Positions 19,501-29,165 of a stretch of DNA of 64,000 bases are shown here, in pieces. Source of the DNA: Leguminivora glycinivorella (taxonomy: Eukaryota; Arthropoda; Insecta; Lepidoptera; Tortricidae). The notes beneath the pieces are model-generated. The model ran no database searches. It worked only from the letters and a program-made list of their open reading frames with translations, and had not been told where the DNA came from. The DNA lies in NCBI RefSeq assembly GCF_023078275.1, contig NC_062993.1, positions 1,488,001 to 1,552,000 of the forward strand, written 5' to 3'. A program made the position numbers and the translations under genes. Numbering within the stretch: position 1 is the first letter of the stretch; each line of letters starts with the position of its first letter.

Positions 19501-21755
19501 AACTTTGGTTAAGTGGTATAGGTTGGACTGATGAACTTCCTTTCGAACTTGCCACAGAGTGGTCAAACTACAGAGACCAGCTCTGTCACATGCCGACCTT
19601 GTATTTAGATCGTTGGGTTCACACACAATTTGACGGCAAGGAAAGAGTGGAAATTCACGGGTTCAGTGATGCCTCTTGTTTAGCTTACGCCGCTGTTGTT
19701 TACTTGCGAGTAATCACGCCCCACGGAATCCACGTGTCACTTATCATTGCTAAAACAAAGGTGGCACCTGTGAAACAAGTATCAGTCGCCCGATTGGAGC
19801 TGTGTGGCGCGGTACTGCTCTCGAAGTTACTCAAAGACGTTCAGCACAGTCTTAAATTGCCAGAGGACTCTGTCTTTGCGTGGACAGATTCGATGATTGT
19901 CTTAGCGTGGCTTCGAAGAAACCCTAGCACTTGGAAAACGTACGTAGCCAATCGAGTCACTGAGACTATTAATAATGTAAGTAGTGGCCGGTGGCACCAC
20001 ATCAAATCGGCTGATAACCCAGCAGACGTTGCGTCGCGTGGCATTCGTCCCGATCTTTTTAAAGACTGTGAATTGTGGTGGCGCGGACCTACTATACTTC
20101 ACCAAATGAATGATTTTGATGATTGTCGTTCGCTCTCTCTCGACATCCCAACAACACAACTCGAAGCCAAAGAAAATTCGAAAGGAAATGATAGTAAGAT
20201 AGTAGCACTTAAAGCTGGTGTATCGAATGAGAGTGATGACCGACTTACATATTTGGCTAGATTTTCTACTCTCACTAAATTGATTCGCGTTACAGCGTAC
20301 CTGTTACGGTTTGTAAAACTGTGTAAAGCACATGTTGATGCAAAACATAATCAGACAGTGTCGGAGACTTTTCCTCAGCATCTTACAGTTACTGAATTGA
20401 GATATGCCACCAAAGTTTGCGTTCGACTCTCTCAGGAATTTTGGTTTCAGGAAGAGTTATATATGCTGAGAAAAGGCCAAATGCTTCCGAAATCTGATGT
20501 TTTGACCTCACTTGTCCCATTTATTGATACAAATGGCATTATTCGAGTTACCGGACGTATACGTAATGCTAATGTACACTTTGATACAAAATCACCTGTC
20601 GTTCTAACTTCGAAATGTCATTTCGCTTCTTTAGTTGTAAATGATGCTCATATTCATTGTTTGCACGGAGGTCCTACACTGACTCTGAACGGAATTCGTA
20701 GCAAATATTGGATAATCGGTGCTAAGAATTTAGTTAGGAAGGTTATTCATAAATGTATTCCTTGTTTCAAACAGTCTGCAACACCGATCAACCAATTGAT
20801 GGGTCAGTTACCTGCGTGTCGTGTAACGCCAGATAAGCCCTTCCGCAAAAGTGGAGTGGATTTTGCTGGTCCAGTAAAGTTAAAATTGTACCCTGGTAGA
20901 TGTCAACGTACATGTAAAGCCTACATTGCCTTGTTTGTGTGCACCGTGACTAAGGCCATTCACTTAGAACTTGTGAGTGACTTGTCCTCGGCTGCTTTTA
21001 TTGCTGCTTTTCGTCGTTTCACTTCTAGACGCGGTCATTGTAGTGATCTGTGGAGCGACTGTGGTACCAATTTCGTTGGAGCCTCTAAAGAGCTCGACAC
21101 TATGTTTAGGAATCGGAACTCAGAAGTAGTTGGAGAAATATCTGAGGTTTTGGCAAATGATCAAACCACATGGCACTTTATTCCTCCTGGCTCACCACAT
21201 TTTGGTGGACTCTGGGAAGCCGGCGTGAAGTCGATAAAGTCACATCTGAAGCGTGTCATCGGGCAGACTCTTTTGACCTTTGAGGAGTATGCCACACTGT
21301 TGACTCAAGTGGAGTCCTGTGTTAATTCGCGGCCTTTAACTCCCATCAGCAATTCGATTGATGATGCTTCTCCAATTACACCGGGACATTTTCTTATAGG
21401 CGAAGCTCCTATCACTGTTCCGGAAGCAAGTCTCACAATTGTGCCCGTATCTCGTCTAGATCGTTGGCAATTGCTCCAAAGGATGTTGCAATCGCTTTGG
21501 ACTCGTTGGAGTTCTGAGTATTTAACAACACTACAAAACCGTTATAAATGGACCGTGACTAATCCTGATCCTGATATTGGAACAGTAGTTTTGGTCAAAG
21601 ATGAAAGACTCCCTCCCGGAAAGTGGTTGTTAGGTCGTATTGTAGATAAGCATCCTGGTAGAGATGGTTTGACACGAGTAGTCACGTTGAAATTAAAAAA
21701 TGGTACTGTTCGCAGACCCATTGCTAAAATTTGTCCTCTACCTCTGGATTCTTAA
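16539..21755 (+). CDS. BEL/Pao gag-pol polyprotein, 1738 codons
   Basis: One frame encodes all enzymes of the element. Approximate residues: gag with LPPINLPSFSGDYQDWMHF near 120; zinc knuckles CTYCKKSHYICHC and CFNCLVKGHSIRNC near 328-375; aspartic protease LIDQGSEGTFI near 450 (DQG rather than DSG, seen in other BEL proteases as I recall); reverse transcriptase LRVVFDGTAQ near 740, LLADVKQMYRQI, catalytic FYMDDLL near 862; RNase H-like GFSDAS near 1040 and FAWTDSMIVLAWL. The integrase has a HHCC finger (HIHCLHGG...CIPCF near 1370-1410) and D,D,E in GVDFAGP (1438), WSDCGTNF (1504) and GGLWEAGVKSIK (1552). A basic C-terminal domain ends near 1735. No frameshift or stop separates gag and pol. 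The ATG is the first after the leader repeats. Confidence 0.97.
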   Translation: MANIASQEELFSQVKRLYTNHKKTSSTRYSQSYLKIRIESLEEYWNQFLTEHRDFLKSSEDAEEKKELKALYNNVEDFYMEFKTSLLELTEPVTTQDSASPQVPQAAQPQVVTKSKLPPINLPSFSGDYQDWMHFKDLFMSMVHNEPDLSDVHKHHYLRSSLKGEAEQVVRHFELTAANYGKAWNALVCRYNNDRVIANTVLNRLLSQKKLTNECSKGLKDLLDTTNQCLSSLANLKIDTTTWDSIIVHIVVSKLDSETHKAWEQSLGSSTELPTFNKLTSYLEGRFRAMEMVQATQKKEKKEITFQQSATAPKVKSVRSFTTEVDTECTYCKKSHYICHCTEFAQLDTDQRKDFVKNNNLCFNCLVKGHSIRNCRQATTCRTCNRKHHTLLHHQSLAANTVTMETPSEPDDAQTKQLTSLKVSQKGKQVILATTQIYLKDSSGSLVQLRALIDQGSEGTFITESAVQLLRLKKTLQPANITGLEHQSSQPRHVVNLEIYSPIDTHYIMQVNAHVLSKINGWLPSKEFDISQWPALSQLQLADPHMQSPGPIDVLLGAEVYAFILLDGLHKYNDDKLIAQNSKLGWFVSGASESRSNLPPHNIVAHHALVEVDQLLRKFWETEEYKPHEKPMTHLETQCEEHYKETHSRQEDGRYVVRLPFKDDHEKNLGNSRQIALQRLMHMEKRFANKPKFQKDYADFIDQYQKLNHLEDVDPQHKPAHKVYHLPHHAVIRESSTTTKLRVVFDGTAQPSDGSSLNDELLIGPPLLQDLRDLIVRWRTHKICLLADVKQMYRQILVAKEDVDYQRILWRASPQDEIVEKRLLTVTYGTSCAPFLAIRTLKQLAQDEKEEFPDLVEVISNDFYMDDLLTGANDVEQATKLQSRITQAMAKGKFEMHKWASNSPDVLKNIPNSEKTSQPSIEIKLDDTIKALGIKWNSHRDVFELKIDIPEPTERFTKTSVLSDIAKSYDPLGFLGPVIITAKMFLQKLWLSGIGWTDELPFELATEWSNYRDQLCHMPTLYLDRWVHTQFDGKERVEIHGFSDASCLAYAAVVYLRVITPHGIHVSLIIAKTKVAPVKQVSVARLELCGAVLLSKLLKDVQHSLKLPEDSVFAWTDSMIVLAWLRRNPSTWKTYVANRVTETINNVSSGRWHHIKSADNPADVASRGIRPDLFKDCELWWRGPTILHQMNDFDDCRSLSLDIPTTQLEAKENSKGNDSKIVALKAGVSNESDDRLTYLARFSTLTKLIRVTAYLLRFVKLCKAHVDAKHNQTVSETFPQHLTVTELRYATKVCVRLSQEFWFQEELYMLRKGQMLPKSDVLTSLVPFIDTNGIIRVTGRIRNANVHFDTKSPVVLTSKCHFASLVVNDAHIHCLHGGPTLTLNGIRSKYWIIGAKNLVRKVIHKCIPCFKQSATPINQLMGQLPACRVTPDKPFRKSGVDFAGPVKLKLYPGRCQRTCKAYIALFVCTVTKAIHLELVSDLSSAAFIAAFRRFTSRRGHCSDLWSDCGTNFVGASKELDTMFRNRNSEVVGEISEVLANDQTTWHFIPPGSPHFGGLWEAGVKSIKSHLKRVIGQTLLTFEEYATLLTQVESCVNSRPLTPISNSIDDASPITPGHFLIGEAPITVPEASLTIVPVSRLDRWQLLQRMLQSLWTRWSSEYLTTLQNRYKWTVTNPDPDIGTVVLVKDERLPPGKWLLGRIVDKHPGRDGLTRVVTLKLKNGTVRRPIAKICPLPLDS

Positions 21756-21912
21756 CTATCGTTTAAGAAGTTAATGTGTCTTAGTTTTGTGAAGAATAAC
21801 ACTACTTGAGTATTACTACGCAATTTAATCTTAATACTATTGATTCATGTTATTACTTCACTAGTTTGCTTTGTTTTTGTTTACATGGATCTTTATGAAG
21901 GACAAGTCGTCC

Positions 21913-21926
21913 TTGGGGGCCGATAA
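21913..21926 (+). promoter_or_regulatory. Polypurine tract of the BEL/Pao element
   Basis: ttgggggccgataa lies directly before the 3' LTR. The G-run is the likely RNase H-resistant primer for plus-strand synthesis. Confidence 0.6.
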
Positions 21927-22136
21927 TGTTAAATGTAATATTATACTTATTATACTTTCAAATGTCCCACTAGATGTCGCTGATAAACTGTCATATAAAA
22001 GCTGCCTCACGCTATTAAGATTTTTCTGCAATACTATAAGTAGCTAGTTTGATTATGGAATAAACGAGTTTTAAGTTGTCAAGAAAGTGTTTATTTACAA
22101 AAGGTAGGAAGTGCAGTGCAGTATAGTGAGTGAACA
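21927..22136 (+). repeat. 3' LTR of the BEL/Pao element
   Basis: 210 bp, identical by eye to the 5' LTR. CAGTC follows. Confidence 0.95.
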
Positions 22137-22198
22137 CAGTCATTGTCCAGTAAGGTGCGCACATTCCAGGTAGCTATGTAAAGTTGTCGTTTTGTCAT
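22137..22198 (-). pseudogene. Start of the minus-strand LINE ORF, separated from the rest by the BEL insertion
   Basis: From the ATG at 22198: MTKRQLYIATWNVRTLLDND, a typical APE endonuclease opening (TWNVRTL). The frame joins exactly, in phase, with the segment ending at 15958 once one CAGTC copy and the BEL element are ignored. This proves both flanks come from one LINE. Confidence 0.9.
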
Positions 22199-22950
22199 TA
22201 TTGTTCTTTGTCTATGTATTCTTCGACCGCATTTTATCGATGCCCAGACGCCCGCGGTTAGGCGCCTAGGTGATGGGGAGGCAGACTATTTTTGGGCCAC
22301 CTTTTCTAGGCCCCTCCTCTGTGCAGAGGAAAGCAGAGCGATCCTAAAAAGGGCTGCTTTGTCACCAGGTGTGCTGCCGAACTCAGAGTCCCGCCTCGGT
22401 CGACTCCAAGAGCGACCACTCTCACCTGGCCGCCTACGTGTAGGGTGTCAACTAAGGCCTCGGTACATCGATACCTAAACCCCACCGCCAGCACCCCATC
22501 GCCGCAGGGCTTTTTTTTTAGCTCGAGTCCAGATTGAATTGCTAAGGTCATCTGCGCGTGAATTTATTTATAGTGAACAAGCGGTTGCGCTGGTGCAAGT
22601 CCACTTCACTCGTCCCTACCTCTGTGACCCAATGGACCGGAAAACCGATACGATCGGCAAAGGTCGGGATGCAGTGGAAAGGCCGCAAGCCACTAAAAGG
22701 ATTCTGACAAACGCCCTTGAGGTTTTCCACACTACCTTGCTACATCAACATTTAAGAAAAGATATATGGATGTAGACTTTCTTTTTACGGGAATCATCCG
22801 TTAACTACTCCGCAGCTGCTCGCGAAAGTAGTCCCCTTTCCTAGGTTTAGCCCACTAACGTGGTTGCCCGGGATGTGGCCGCTGTGACTACAGCTTCTTG
22901 GAGCCACTAGGAAAGAGATTGCAGAGGTTATACTCTCGAACACTCCGCTA
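22199..22950 (-). other. 5' untranslated region of the minus-strand LINE
   Basis: GC-rich for this window, with no long frame in phase with the ORF. It ends at the GCTA target duplication (22947-22950) of the large LTR element. It probably holds the internal promoter of the LINE. Confidence 0.55.
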
Positions 22951-25302
22951 TGTGACGATCCGATAATCTCGTTTCGTACAAATCTATGCATGCATAAATA
23001 TAATATTATTTTCATTCCAAATAGAAACATCATTCAAAACATCGGTAGCAAAAGTTCTAGGAAACAGGTCGAAACTCGACTTGGCGTCAGGCGATGGTGC
23101 GCAGCCAATCACGATCGAGATGAGCGCGTCGGCGCTGGAGGGTGCGCTTCGGATGCCCATATATGGTAATACAAGCGAGCAATGCCGTCGGGGCGCCGGG
23201 GGGACGCTAGCGTGGCAGGTTCGGGCGGGGCCGGCACCCGAGCGGGCTATATAAGCCAGTACACGGGGCGCAGGGGGAACATTCAGGAACGAGTCGCGGG
23301 TCGAGGCAGCCACGGGGAGATCTCTCCAAAGATAAGAAGGAGTCATGTGAGTTCTTTATTATTTATCACTGTTTTTCTTTGTGATTTCAATATGATGTTC
23401 TATTGTGCTTTGTTATATGACTATTTTGTGGTACTTTGAAACATAACTCATTTATTAGGGGTTTTTATTATACACTTAGAATAATCTATGGATTTTAAAT
23501 AATTCTCTGAAATTCTGGAGCATATTATATTATAATTTTATTACAATGCTTATCTGCATATTTTCTGTGTATGAGATCCAAGGGTCTTCCATTAATTTCT
23601 AATGAATGCTGAAGCAAACTAAATTATTTTATATGAGAACTTATTACAATGTTAATTATATGGTTATTTATACAAGCTTTTGCTTTAATTTGACTAAGGT
23701 TCTAAACAACTTCAGAAAAACAATGCTTAAATGCATGCTTTTGTGTTTGAGATCCAAGGGTCTTACATTAATTCCAAGGGGTCCTGAAGCAAACTAATTG
23801 ATATTTATGTGTTAATTATATGGTTATCTGTACAAGCTTTTGCTTTTAAGTGAACTAAGGTTCCAACCAACTTCAGAAAATACTGAAGCAATTTATATTT
23901 TATTTATTCTTCAGAAATAAAAGATTATTTTATTTCTTTATACTTGATAATATTGTGATATTATATTTTTATTATTTATTATATCTGTAGAATGAGCTGC
24001 TAATGGGGACTATATCTTTGGAGGTTTAATTGCTGAAGTATATGGGATAGCCGGGTTTTGAGAAGCTTAGGGACTAGGTTCTGTCGGGAATGCCAGTTTG
24101 AATTAAATATTTTTATTTCGGATTTGTTTTTGATAAATTAAAGAGACTCAGGTCTTTTCTCTTGCTACTTGGCATTGAAGTTATGATGCTTGTTTGGGCA
24201 GGAGGTCCAGGCTTGAGTATATCAGCTAAGCGTAACGTGACAGTTGAGGCAAGTTTTGTATAGCAATGCGTACAAGCTTACCACATACAATGATGGCCAT
24301 TAAATGGAATTGTCTTGTTCAAATATAGTAATTGTAATCTTCATTAGTCAGTATGTTGGAGGAGAGTCTGGGGTTCTATGGTTTATAAAGATCAAAATTT
24401 TTAAGAGAACCGGTTGATAGGTTCACATTCCAGAAAAGATGATTCTAAGAAAGGATCCAAGGCCTGGCATTTTAGATGACAGAATAGGCGACCTTACCTC
24501 ATGCGCAAACCAGGGGGTATTTGCCTAAATAAAGCCCTAAATACAAAATAAAACAAGGGGTTCTTGGAATTCTTGAATTGCAGTGTTTTCCTTTAAATTA
24601 TCTTGAATAGTATCAATATTGAAGATGTATGTTCACTGATTCAATATAAAATAGAAATAATTGAAATAGAATTCCAATTTCATATTCAATTCGAAGAAAG
24701 AATTGAATTGGTAAATAGCTCTACGTTGATGGTCACAGCTTAGTATGTATTACCGACTATGTATTGTAATTCGTACTAGGACGCGTTGGGGATAAAACAC
24801 CTTTAAAAATAAAATTCCTAAAAATTTGACAAATAAATTGAATTTTTCACCTTAATTATTGTATTTTATTTCTTTCTACTTCACAAAGTGTATATTTGAC
24901 TATGAGAATTGAAAGAATATGTTGGTTGTAATTGCTCTATAAAATAAATTATGTATCGGTACTCATCTATAGGGAATATCAGAATAGCGGAAACTATTAT
25001 TACCTAGGAGGTAGAATTTGTAAATGTTAGGGGAATATCTAGTGTGTTGAAACTTCCTACACTTGAGAAAAGGATTTGTGGTTACTTCGTACAATTTAGG
25101 CGTCCTTCCTCTACTAAACGATCACATTTTATTATTTTTCTTATGGCCAATTGTTTAAAATGCAGAACAAAACAAACAAAATAAATTGGGATTAAATTTA
25201 GGGGTAGTTCTTAAGCTTAATGGGTTCTTGGGTTGTTAAATATATAGGGTGCTTATGGTAGAGTATAGGCTAGGGTAGGTAGGTCACCTTTTGACTGTTA
25301 CA
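22951..25302 (+). repeat. 5' LTR of the large LTR element
   Basis: 2352 bp, unusually long. A GC-rich part (23060-23300) with a TATA box is followed by AT-rich sequence with an internal near-tandem duplication of period 176 bp (gagatccaagggtct at 23573 and 23749). By eye I noted two substitutions against the 3' LTR: near 23458 (g/a) and near 25153 (t/c). Confidence 0.92.
23248..23255 (+). promoter_or_regulatory. TATA box in the 5' LTR
   Basis: TATATAAG in a GC-rich context at LTR position 298. The same box is at 35991-35998 in the 3' LTR. A GTGAGT splice-donor-like site follows about 100 bases downstream (atgtgagttc near 23345). Confidence 0.6.
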
Positions 25303-25305
25303 ATC

Positions 25306-25323
25306 TGGTGCCGTGACCAGCAC
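25306..25323 (+). promoter_or_regulatory. Primer-binding site of the large LTR element
   Basis: TGGTGCCGTGACCAGCAC starts three bases after the LTR end. TGG-start and position fit a tRNA 3'-end complement. The tRNA is not identified. Confidence 0.6.
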
Positions 25324-26269
25324 GTATGCCATATTGCGGTTGTTTGCCACATTAGAATGTTGTTAGCTTCATTTGTTTACATTTGTTCATGTCTTTCTTT
25401 TACTTAAGAGTGTATTTGTTTTGTTTTGCAAGTGACATGTTTTAATGTCACAATTTGTTGCAGTGAAAAAGGACTCAAGTTGTAGTTTCAACTCATTGTA
25501 TTAAGTTTGAGTAGTTTTGATTATACGCATCTTATTTATATACAGTGTAACTATAAATTGATTACTAACCTTACAGCATTTAACGGGTTTGAAGACAATA
25601 AATGGTGATTGACCATTTTCTTTCCACATATCACTTAACACTATTCCACAAATCACTTACACAATATGTGGTAGTTACTGAATATCTAACACATTACACA
25701 TTTTAACTAGATTTGTTATATTTCGTTTCACAGTAAATGATGAATTCCACTGATAGGTTACGTTGTTTTGCCGGCTTCAATAGTCGTGGAATTGCGGTTA
25801 AATTATCACTTATTTTTGTACGGGAGGTTTACCTCATTGATTGTTATGTATGCGAATATATTTCCACTTGATAATAGAATAAAAATTACGTTAAAAACTT
25901 GATAAACAAGTGAAAACACGGAGAAAGTTGTTTGTTTTTTTTGACAAACTATGGAACTATTGTTACTAGTGAGGAAAAGTGCCATCTGTCAGTAAACTTT
26001 AGCGGGCAAAACTGACAGAGCGAGTATAGTCTGGTGGACTACGTGGTTACTAGACGGTGCGCTCAGGTTGAAAATATACGAGGGATTCAAAATTTCATCA
26101 CAAAACGGATTTTGATTTTTAGAGGGTTTTATGTCTTTTTTCGACAAAATTGTTCAAAATACTGTAAACAGGGGTTTGGAAGGTTAATTTAGTATTGTAT
26201 TGTAGGATTAGATAAATAATAATAGATACCTAGTTATTTATTTTATAAGGGGGGCAAAGTTGTTGTTTA

Positions 26270-26580
26270 ACCGTACTTGCCAATGTTGATATTCGCGTAA
26301 GCGAGAGATTCTAGTATTGAACCGCGAGCGTAGCGAGTGGTTTGTTGTTTGACCAGTCGTGCCAATGATGATATTTTAATATCTAAGCGGGGAATTTCAG
26401 CATTGAACCGCGAGCGTAGCGAGTGGTTTGTTGTTTGACCGGCCGTGCCAAAGTTGATACTTGAGTACTTAAGCGAGGGATTCTTGTATTGAACCGCGAG
26501 CGTAGCGAGTGGTTTGTTGTTTGACCGGTCATGCCAAAGTTGATAGTAGGGTATTGAACCGCGAGCATAGCGAGTAAAAT
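26270..26580. repeat. Tandem repeat, about four units of 65-86 bp
   Basis: gaaccgcgagcgtagcgag starts at 26319, 26405 and 26491, and with one change at 26556. Between copies come tggtttgttgtttgacc and a variable spacer. Spacing is 86, 86 and 65 bp. Confidence 0.8.
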
Positions 26581-26589
26581 TGCTGTCTG

Positions 26590-26890
26590 TATGTATTTAT
26601 GTATGTCTGACTGTCTGTCTGTACGTCTGTCTGTCTGTTCGACTGTCCGTGTGTCTGTCTGTCTGTCTGTATGTATGTATGTATGTCTGACTGTCTGTCT
26701 GTTCGACTGTCCGTGTGTCTGTCTGTCTGTCTGTATGTAAGTATGTCTGTCTGTCTGTTCGACTGTCTGTCTGTCTGTCTATGTGTTTGTCTGTGCTATC
26801 GTAGCTCCCGAACGCAGGAACCAACTTATATTTATTTTTTGTTTGAAAACTGAATTAGTCGGGAGTGTTCTTAGTCATGTTTCATAAGAA
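26590..26890 (-). repeat. (CTGT)n microsatellite within a dispersed lepidopteran repeat
   Basis: Long runs of ctgtctgt/gtatgtat (26590-26800) followed by atcgtagctcccgaacg, gtttgaaaactga and gtcgggagtgttcttagtca. The same order, inverted, is at 47873-48130 and partly at 58985-59145. The repeat encodes nothing; frames through it give only Thr-Asp-Arg-Gln strings. Confidence 0.7.
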
Positions 26891-27052
26891 TGCGTTGGAA
26901 AGTTAGTTTTAGTGTTTAGTAATGTTAGCGAGCTAAAATTTAAGCTAAAATCTTTTACAGGTAAAATTGATCAAAGATTTAGGGATTGTGGGGTTTTCAA
27001 ACTATGTCACATGGGAGGATAGTGGTCAACAAATTTGTACTTATGCTAACAG

Positions 27053-27130
27053 TGTAAGTGGCTCAGCGGTAGTACGTCGGACATGCGATTCGATGTTCCG
27101 GAGTACGAACCTCCGATGGGATAATCAAAT
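27053..27130 (+). other. tRNA-like segment 1 (SINE-head or decayed tRNA)
   Basis: tggctcagcggtag (27059-27072) matches an A-box. TCGGA-CATGCGA-TTCGA can form an anticodon arm, then a 5-base variable loop, then CGGAG-TACGAAC-CTCCG, a perfect T-arm. The acceptor stem does not pair and U33 is absent, so this is not a working tRNA. A T-run follows (27128-27132). The anticodon position would read TGC. Confidence 0.4.
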
Positions 27131-27589
27131 TTTTCTGTTTTTTTACTTTTCGTGTTTTTCTAGGATATTTGGGTAATTTATATTTATATACAGATATATT
27201 TTTGATTTTGATTATCTATAGAATTTATGAATGTACTGTTATGCTATTGTTTGTAAAGTTGTCACCGATTTATTGTTACACCTACGTTTCGATACGTAAT
27301 GAGTGATTCAGTTTAAAGTTCTAACGACCATTATAGATTTTGTTGTTGGATCAGCGAGAAAGAAAAATCTACTTAAGTAGAATAAAAAGGGAAATTCCAA
27401 AAATAATACATCATAATTTATATTCACATAAGTTTTATTTCTAGGTTAAATATTATTTCTAGGTAGTTTTAGTTTATTTCTGTAAGTTTTACTTTGTAAG
27501 TACATAGCCGCAATAGGTTAGTTTCAATGACTTCAACATACCTACTTGTTTAGCATTTATTTAGTATTTTACGTGTAGTAAGATCAGTC

Positions 27590-27640
27590 GATAGTCGCTT
27601 TCGTAAAACTAGTGCCTACGCCAGATCTTGAGATTCAAAT
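27590..27640 (+). mobile_element. Fragment of the catcatcat-tailed SINE
   Basis: agtcgctttcgtaaaactag and tgcctacgccagatcttg match the complement of the SINE at 5933-5970. Both ends are lost. Confidence 0.55.
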
Positions 27641-27965
27641 TCGGGACCACGGGGGAAGTGAGAAGAGGGACGGCCGGGCTCGCACCCGCGCCGTCGCCTC
27701 GTCGCCTACCGCCGCCGCCTCACCTCACCGTGTCGTCACGCGCCACGCGTTTGTCAGCCTTCGCCGCCGCCGCCTCATGCACCGCCTCGCCTAGTCATGC
27801 TCCATGGGCTAGTCAGACCGCTTACCGTCGCCGCCTTGCCTGCCGACGCCACCTTGCCTGCCGTCGCCGCCTTGCCTGCCGTCACCGCCTTGCCTACCGT
27901 CGCCGCCGCCTCGCCGCCGCCGCCTCGCCGCCGCCGCCCGCCGTCGCCGACTAGTCCCAACTGGT
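27641..27965 (+). other. GC-rich block with GCC/GCCTT repeats
   Basis: cttgcctgccgtcgccgc-like units repeat several times between 27790 and 27950. Open frames in all phases are a by-product of composition and give Ala/Arg/Pro-rich strings. No gene is supported. Confidence 0.6.
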
Positions 27966-28519
27966 TGATGACAGCTTCAGATAGAGAGCTCTGGAAAACC
28001 TTGGAGCAGGACTTTATCCCATAGAATAAGGGTTCTCACTTAAAACTTAAAATTGTCTTTACTTACCTTTATTTAACTTACTTTTATCTTTACTTAATCT
28101 TAGTGTTGATAGGCATAGGTCTATTGTATGGTTATCAGCATTTTAGAGTATGAAGTTTTATAATTTGATTGATGGTCAATATAGAATAGATTTGCATTTG
28201 CCAAAGGCAAACAATATAGTCTAGTAGGTGGATTTTGTTATTAGTATTGCACAAAAATAACGCCTGTCATTTTGTATTAGCAATTCTACGTAGCGTACGA
28301 TTGTCGTCTTTAACATTTAGGATATTTTTGTCTATACACGGCTAGTGTAAAGTTTCATGTAGTTTTTATTTTAATATTTAACAAATATTAGTTCTTATTT
28401 AGTCTCAAAGCTTGTTTTAATCCTTCAGTTTTTGTAATGAGCTGCCATATAGTTTATAAGACGTTCATGTGTCGACAGGGTTTTAGTGTTAGCAACTAAA
28501 GCAAAGATTACTTCAGCTT

Positions 28520-28610
28520 TCTTCGTATGAATAGTGGCGCTGAAACTTGCTAGTTCATGTGCTCTGCCTACCTCTTTATGGGATATAGCCGTGATTATAT
28601 GTATGTATGA
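28520..28610 (+). repeat. Short dispersed repeat (gtatgtat-ended family)
   Basis: agtggcgctgaaac, tcatgtgctctgcctacct, ctttatgggatat and gtatgtatg, as at 60940. Confidence 0.6.
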
Positions 28611-28724
28611 GTAGAAATATGAAAGGGTTTCAAGAACAACATTGAAGGAACGTTTTTGTAGGGATTGTTATAAGGAACTAACACTTTAAGTACATATCAT
28701 TAAACATCATCACTTAATATTAAG

Positions 28725-28850
28725 TAAGTAAGTATGTAAACATACTTTATTGCACCATTTTACACATTACATTTATGTATACATAATGTTGAGTGAGAGT
28801 ATAAATAGGTAGCAATAGGCAGTCTTATCACTAAAAAGCGAATAAAATAT
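28725..28850 (-). repeat. LINE 3'-end-like repeat, aggcagtcttatcactaa variant
   Basis: aaacatactttattgcacc and aataggcagtcttatcacta match the family at 10005 and 47630. Confidence 0.5.
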
Positions 28851-28919
28851 AGTCTATGTCAGCGACTTTTACAACTTTCTTTTATAAATATATATAAGTA
28901 TGGCTCGCAAATCCGAACT

Positions 28920-29165
28920 TGGTTTTAAATGTCTTCGATTGTTATGTCTGCCCATACAGCTAAACTGTAGAATGAATCATCATCGGCGTTATTTCCAGAC
29001 CGGACCGATACTACTTTGAAATCTTAAAAAAAAAAAAGTGTACACCTATCTTAAAGGCCGGCAACGCACCTCCAACACTTCTGGTGTTTCCAGTGTCCAT
29101 GGGTGGCAGTGATCGCTTACCAGTAGGCGACCTGTCTGCTTGTTTGCCTCCTACCCCATAAAAAG
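28920..29165 (+). pseudogene. LINE 3' end: decayed RT C-terminus plus ggccggcaacgcacc tail, uninterrupted copy
   Basis: tacagctaaactgtagaatg (expected reading TAKLWNE), gtgtacacctatcttaaagg and gccggcaacgcacctccaac, then tgtccatgggtggcagtgat and tgtctgcttgtttgcctcc. This is a common lepidopteran LINE 3' end. It serves here as the empty-site reference for the interrupted copy at 53150/54043. Confidence 0.6.

Larger units (their letters stand above)
15964..22136 (+). mobile_element. Complete BEL/Pao LTR retrotransposon
   Basis: Two identical 210-bp LTRs (15964-16173, 21927-22136) that begin TGTTAAATG and end GTGAACA, a primer-binding site, one long polyprotein frame and a purine tract. CAGTC is duplicated at 15959-15963 and 22137-22141. 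It interrupts the endonuclease of the minus-strand LINE in the opposite orientation. Identical LTRs plus an unbroken 1738-codon frame indicate a very recent insertion that could still be mobile. No envelope gene. Confidence 0.95.
12760..22950 (-). mobile_element. Minus-strand LINE (APE endonuclease, RT, C-terminal zinc finger), interrupted by BEL element
   Basis: The element reads leftwards: GC-rich 5' UTR (22950 to 22199), ORF start at 22198, interruption by the BEL element (15964-22136), rest of the ORF to 12821, short 3' UTR and a (TA)n end at 12760-12782. Its 5' boundary is probably beyond the large LTR element, within about 41436-41455. Full coding length would be about 1060 codons, usual for a single-ORF LINE. 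It seems inserted in the plus-strand LINE, since endonuclease homology of that LINE stops exactly at its TA tail. Confidence 0.75.

Noticed and set aside
22984..23346. A 120-codon minus-strand frame repeated at 35727-36089
   Set aside because: It is present twice only because it lies in the LTR. It crosses the TATA-box region and has no recognisable motif.
26597..26853. Frames on both strands giving TDRQTDRQ or CLSVCLSV strings
   Set aside because: Direct translation of the CTGT microsatellite.
27053..27130. A functional tRNA gene
   Set aside because: Acceptor stem does not pair and U33 is missing; kept only as tRNA-like.
27612..28024. Ala/Arg/Pro-rich frames
   Set aside because: Composition effect of GCC repeats; all three plus-strand phases and the minus strand are open.
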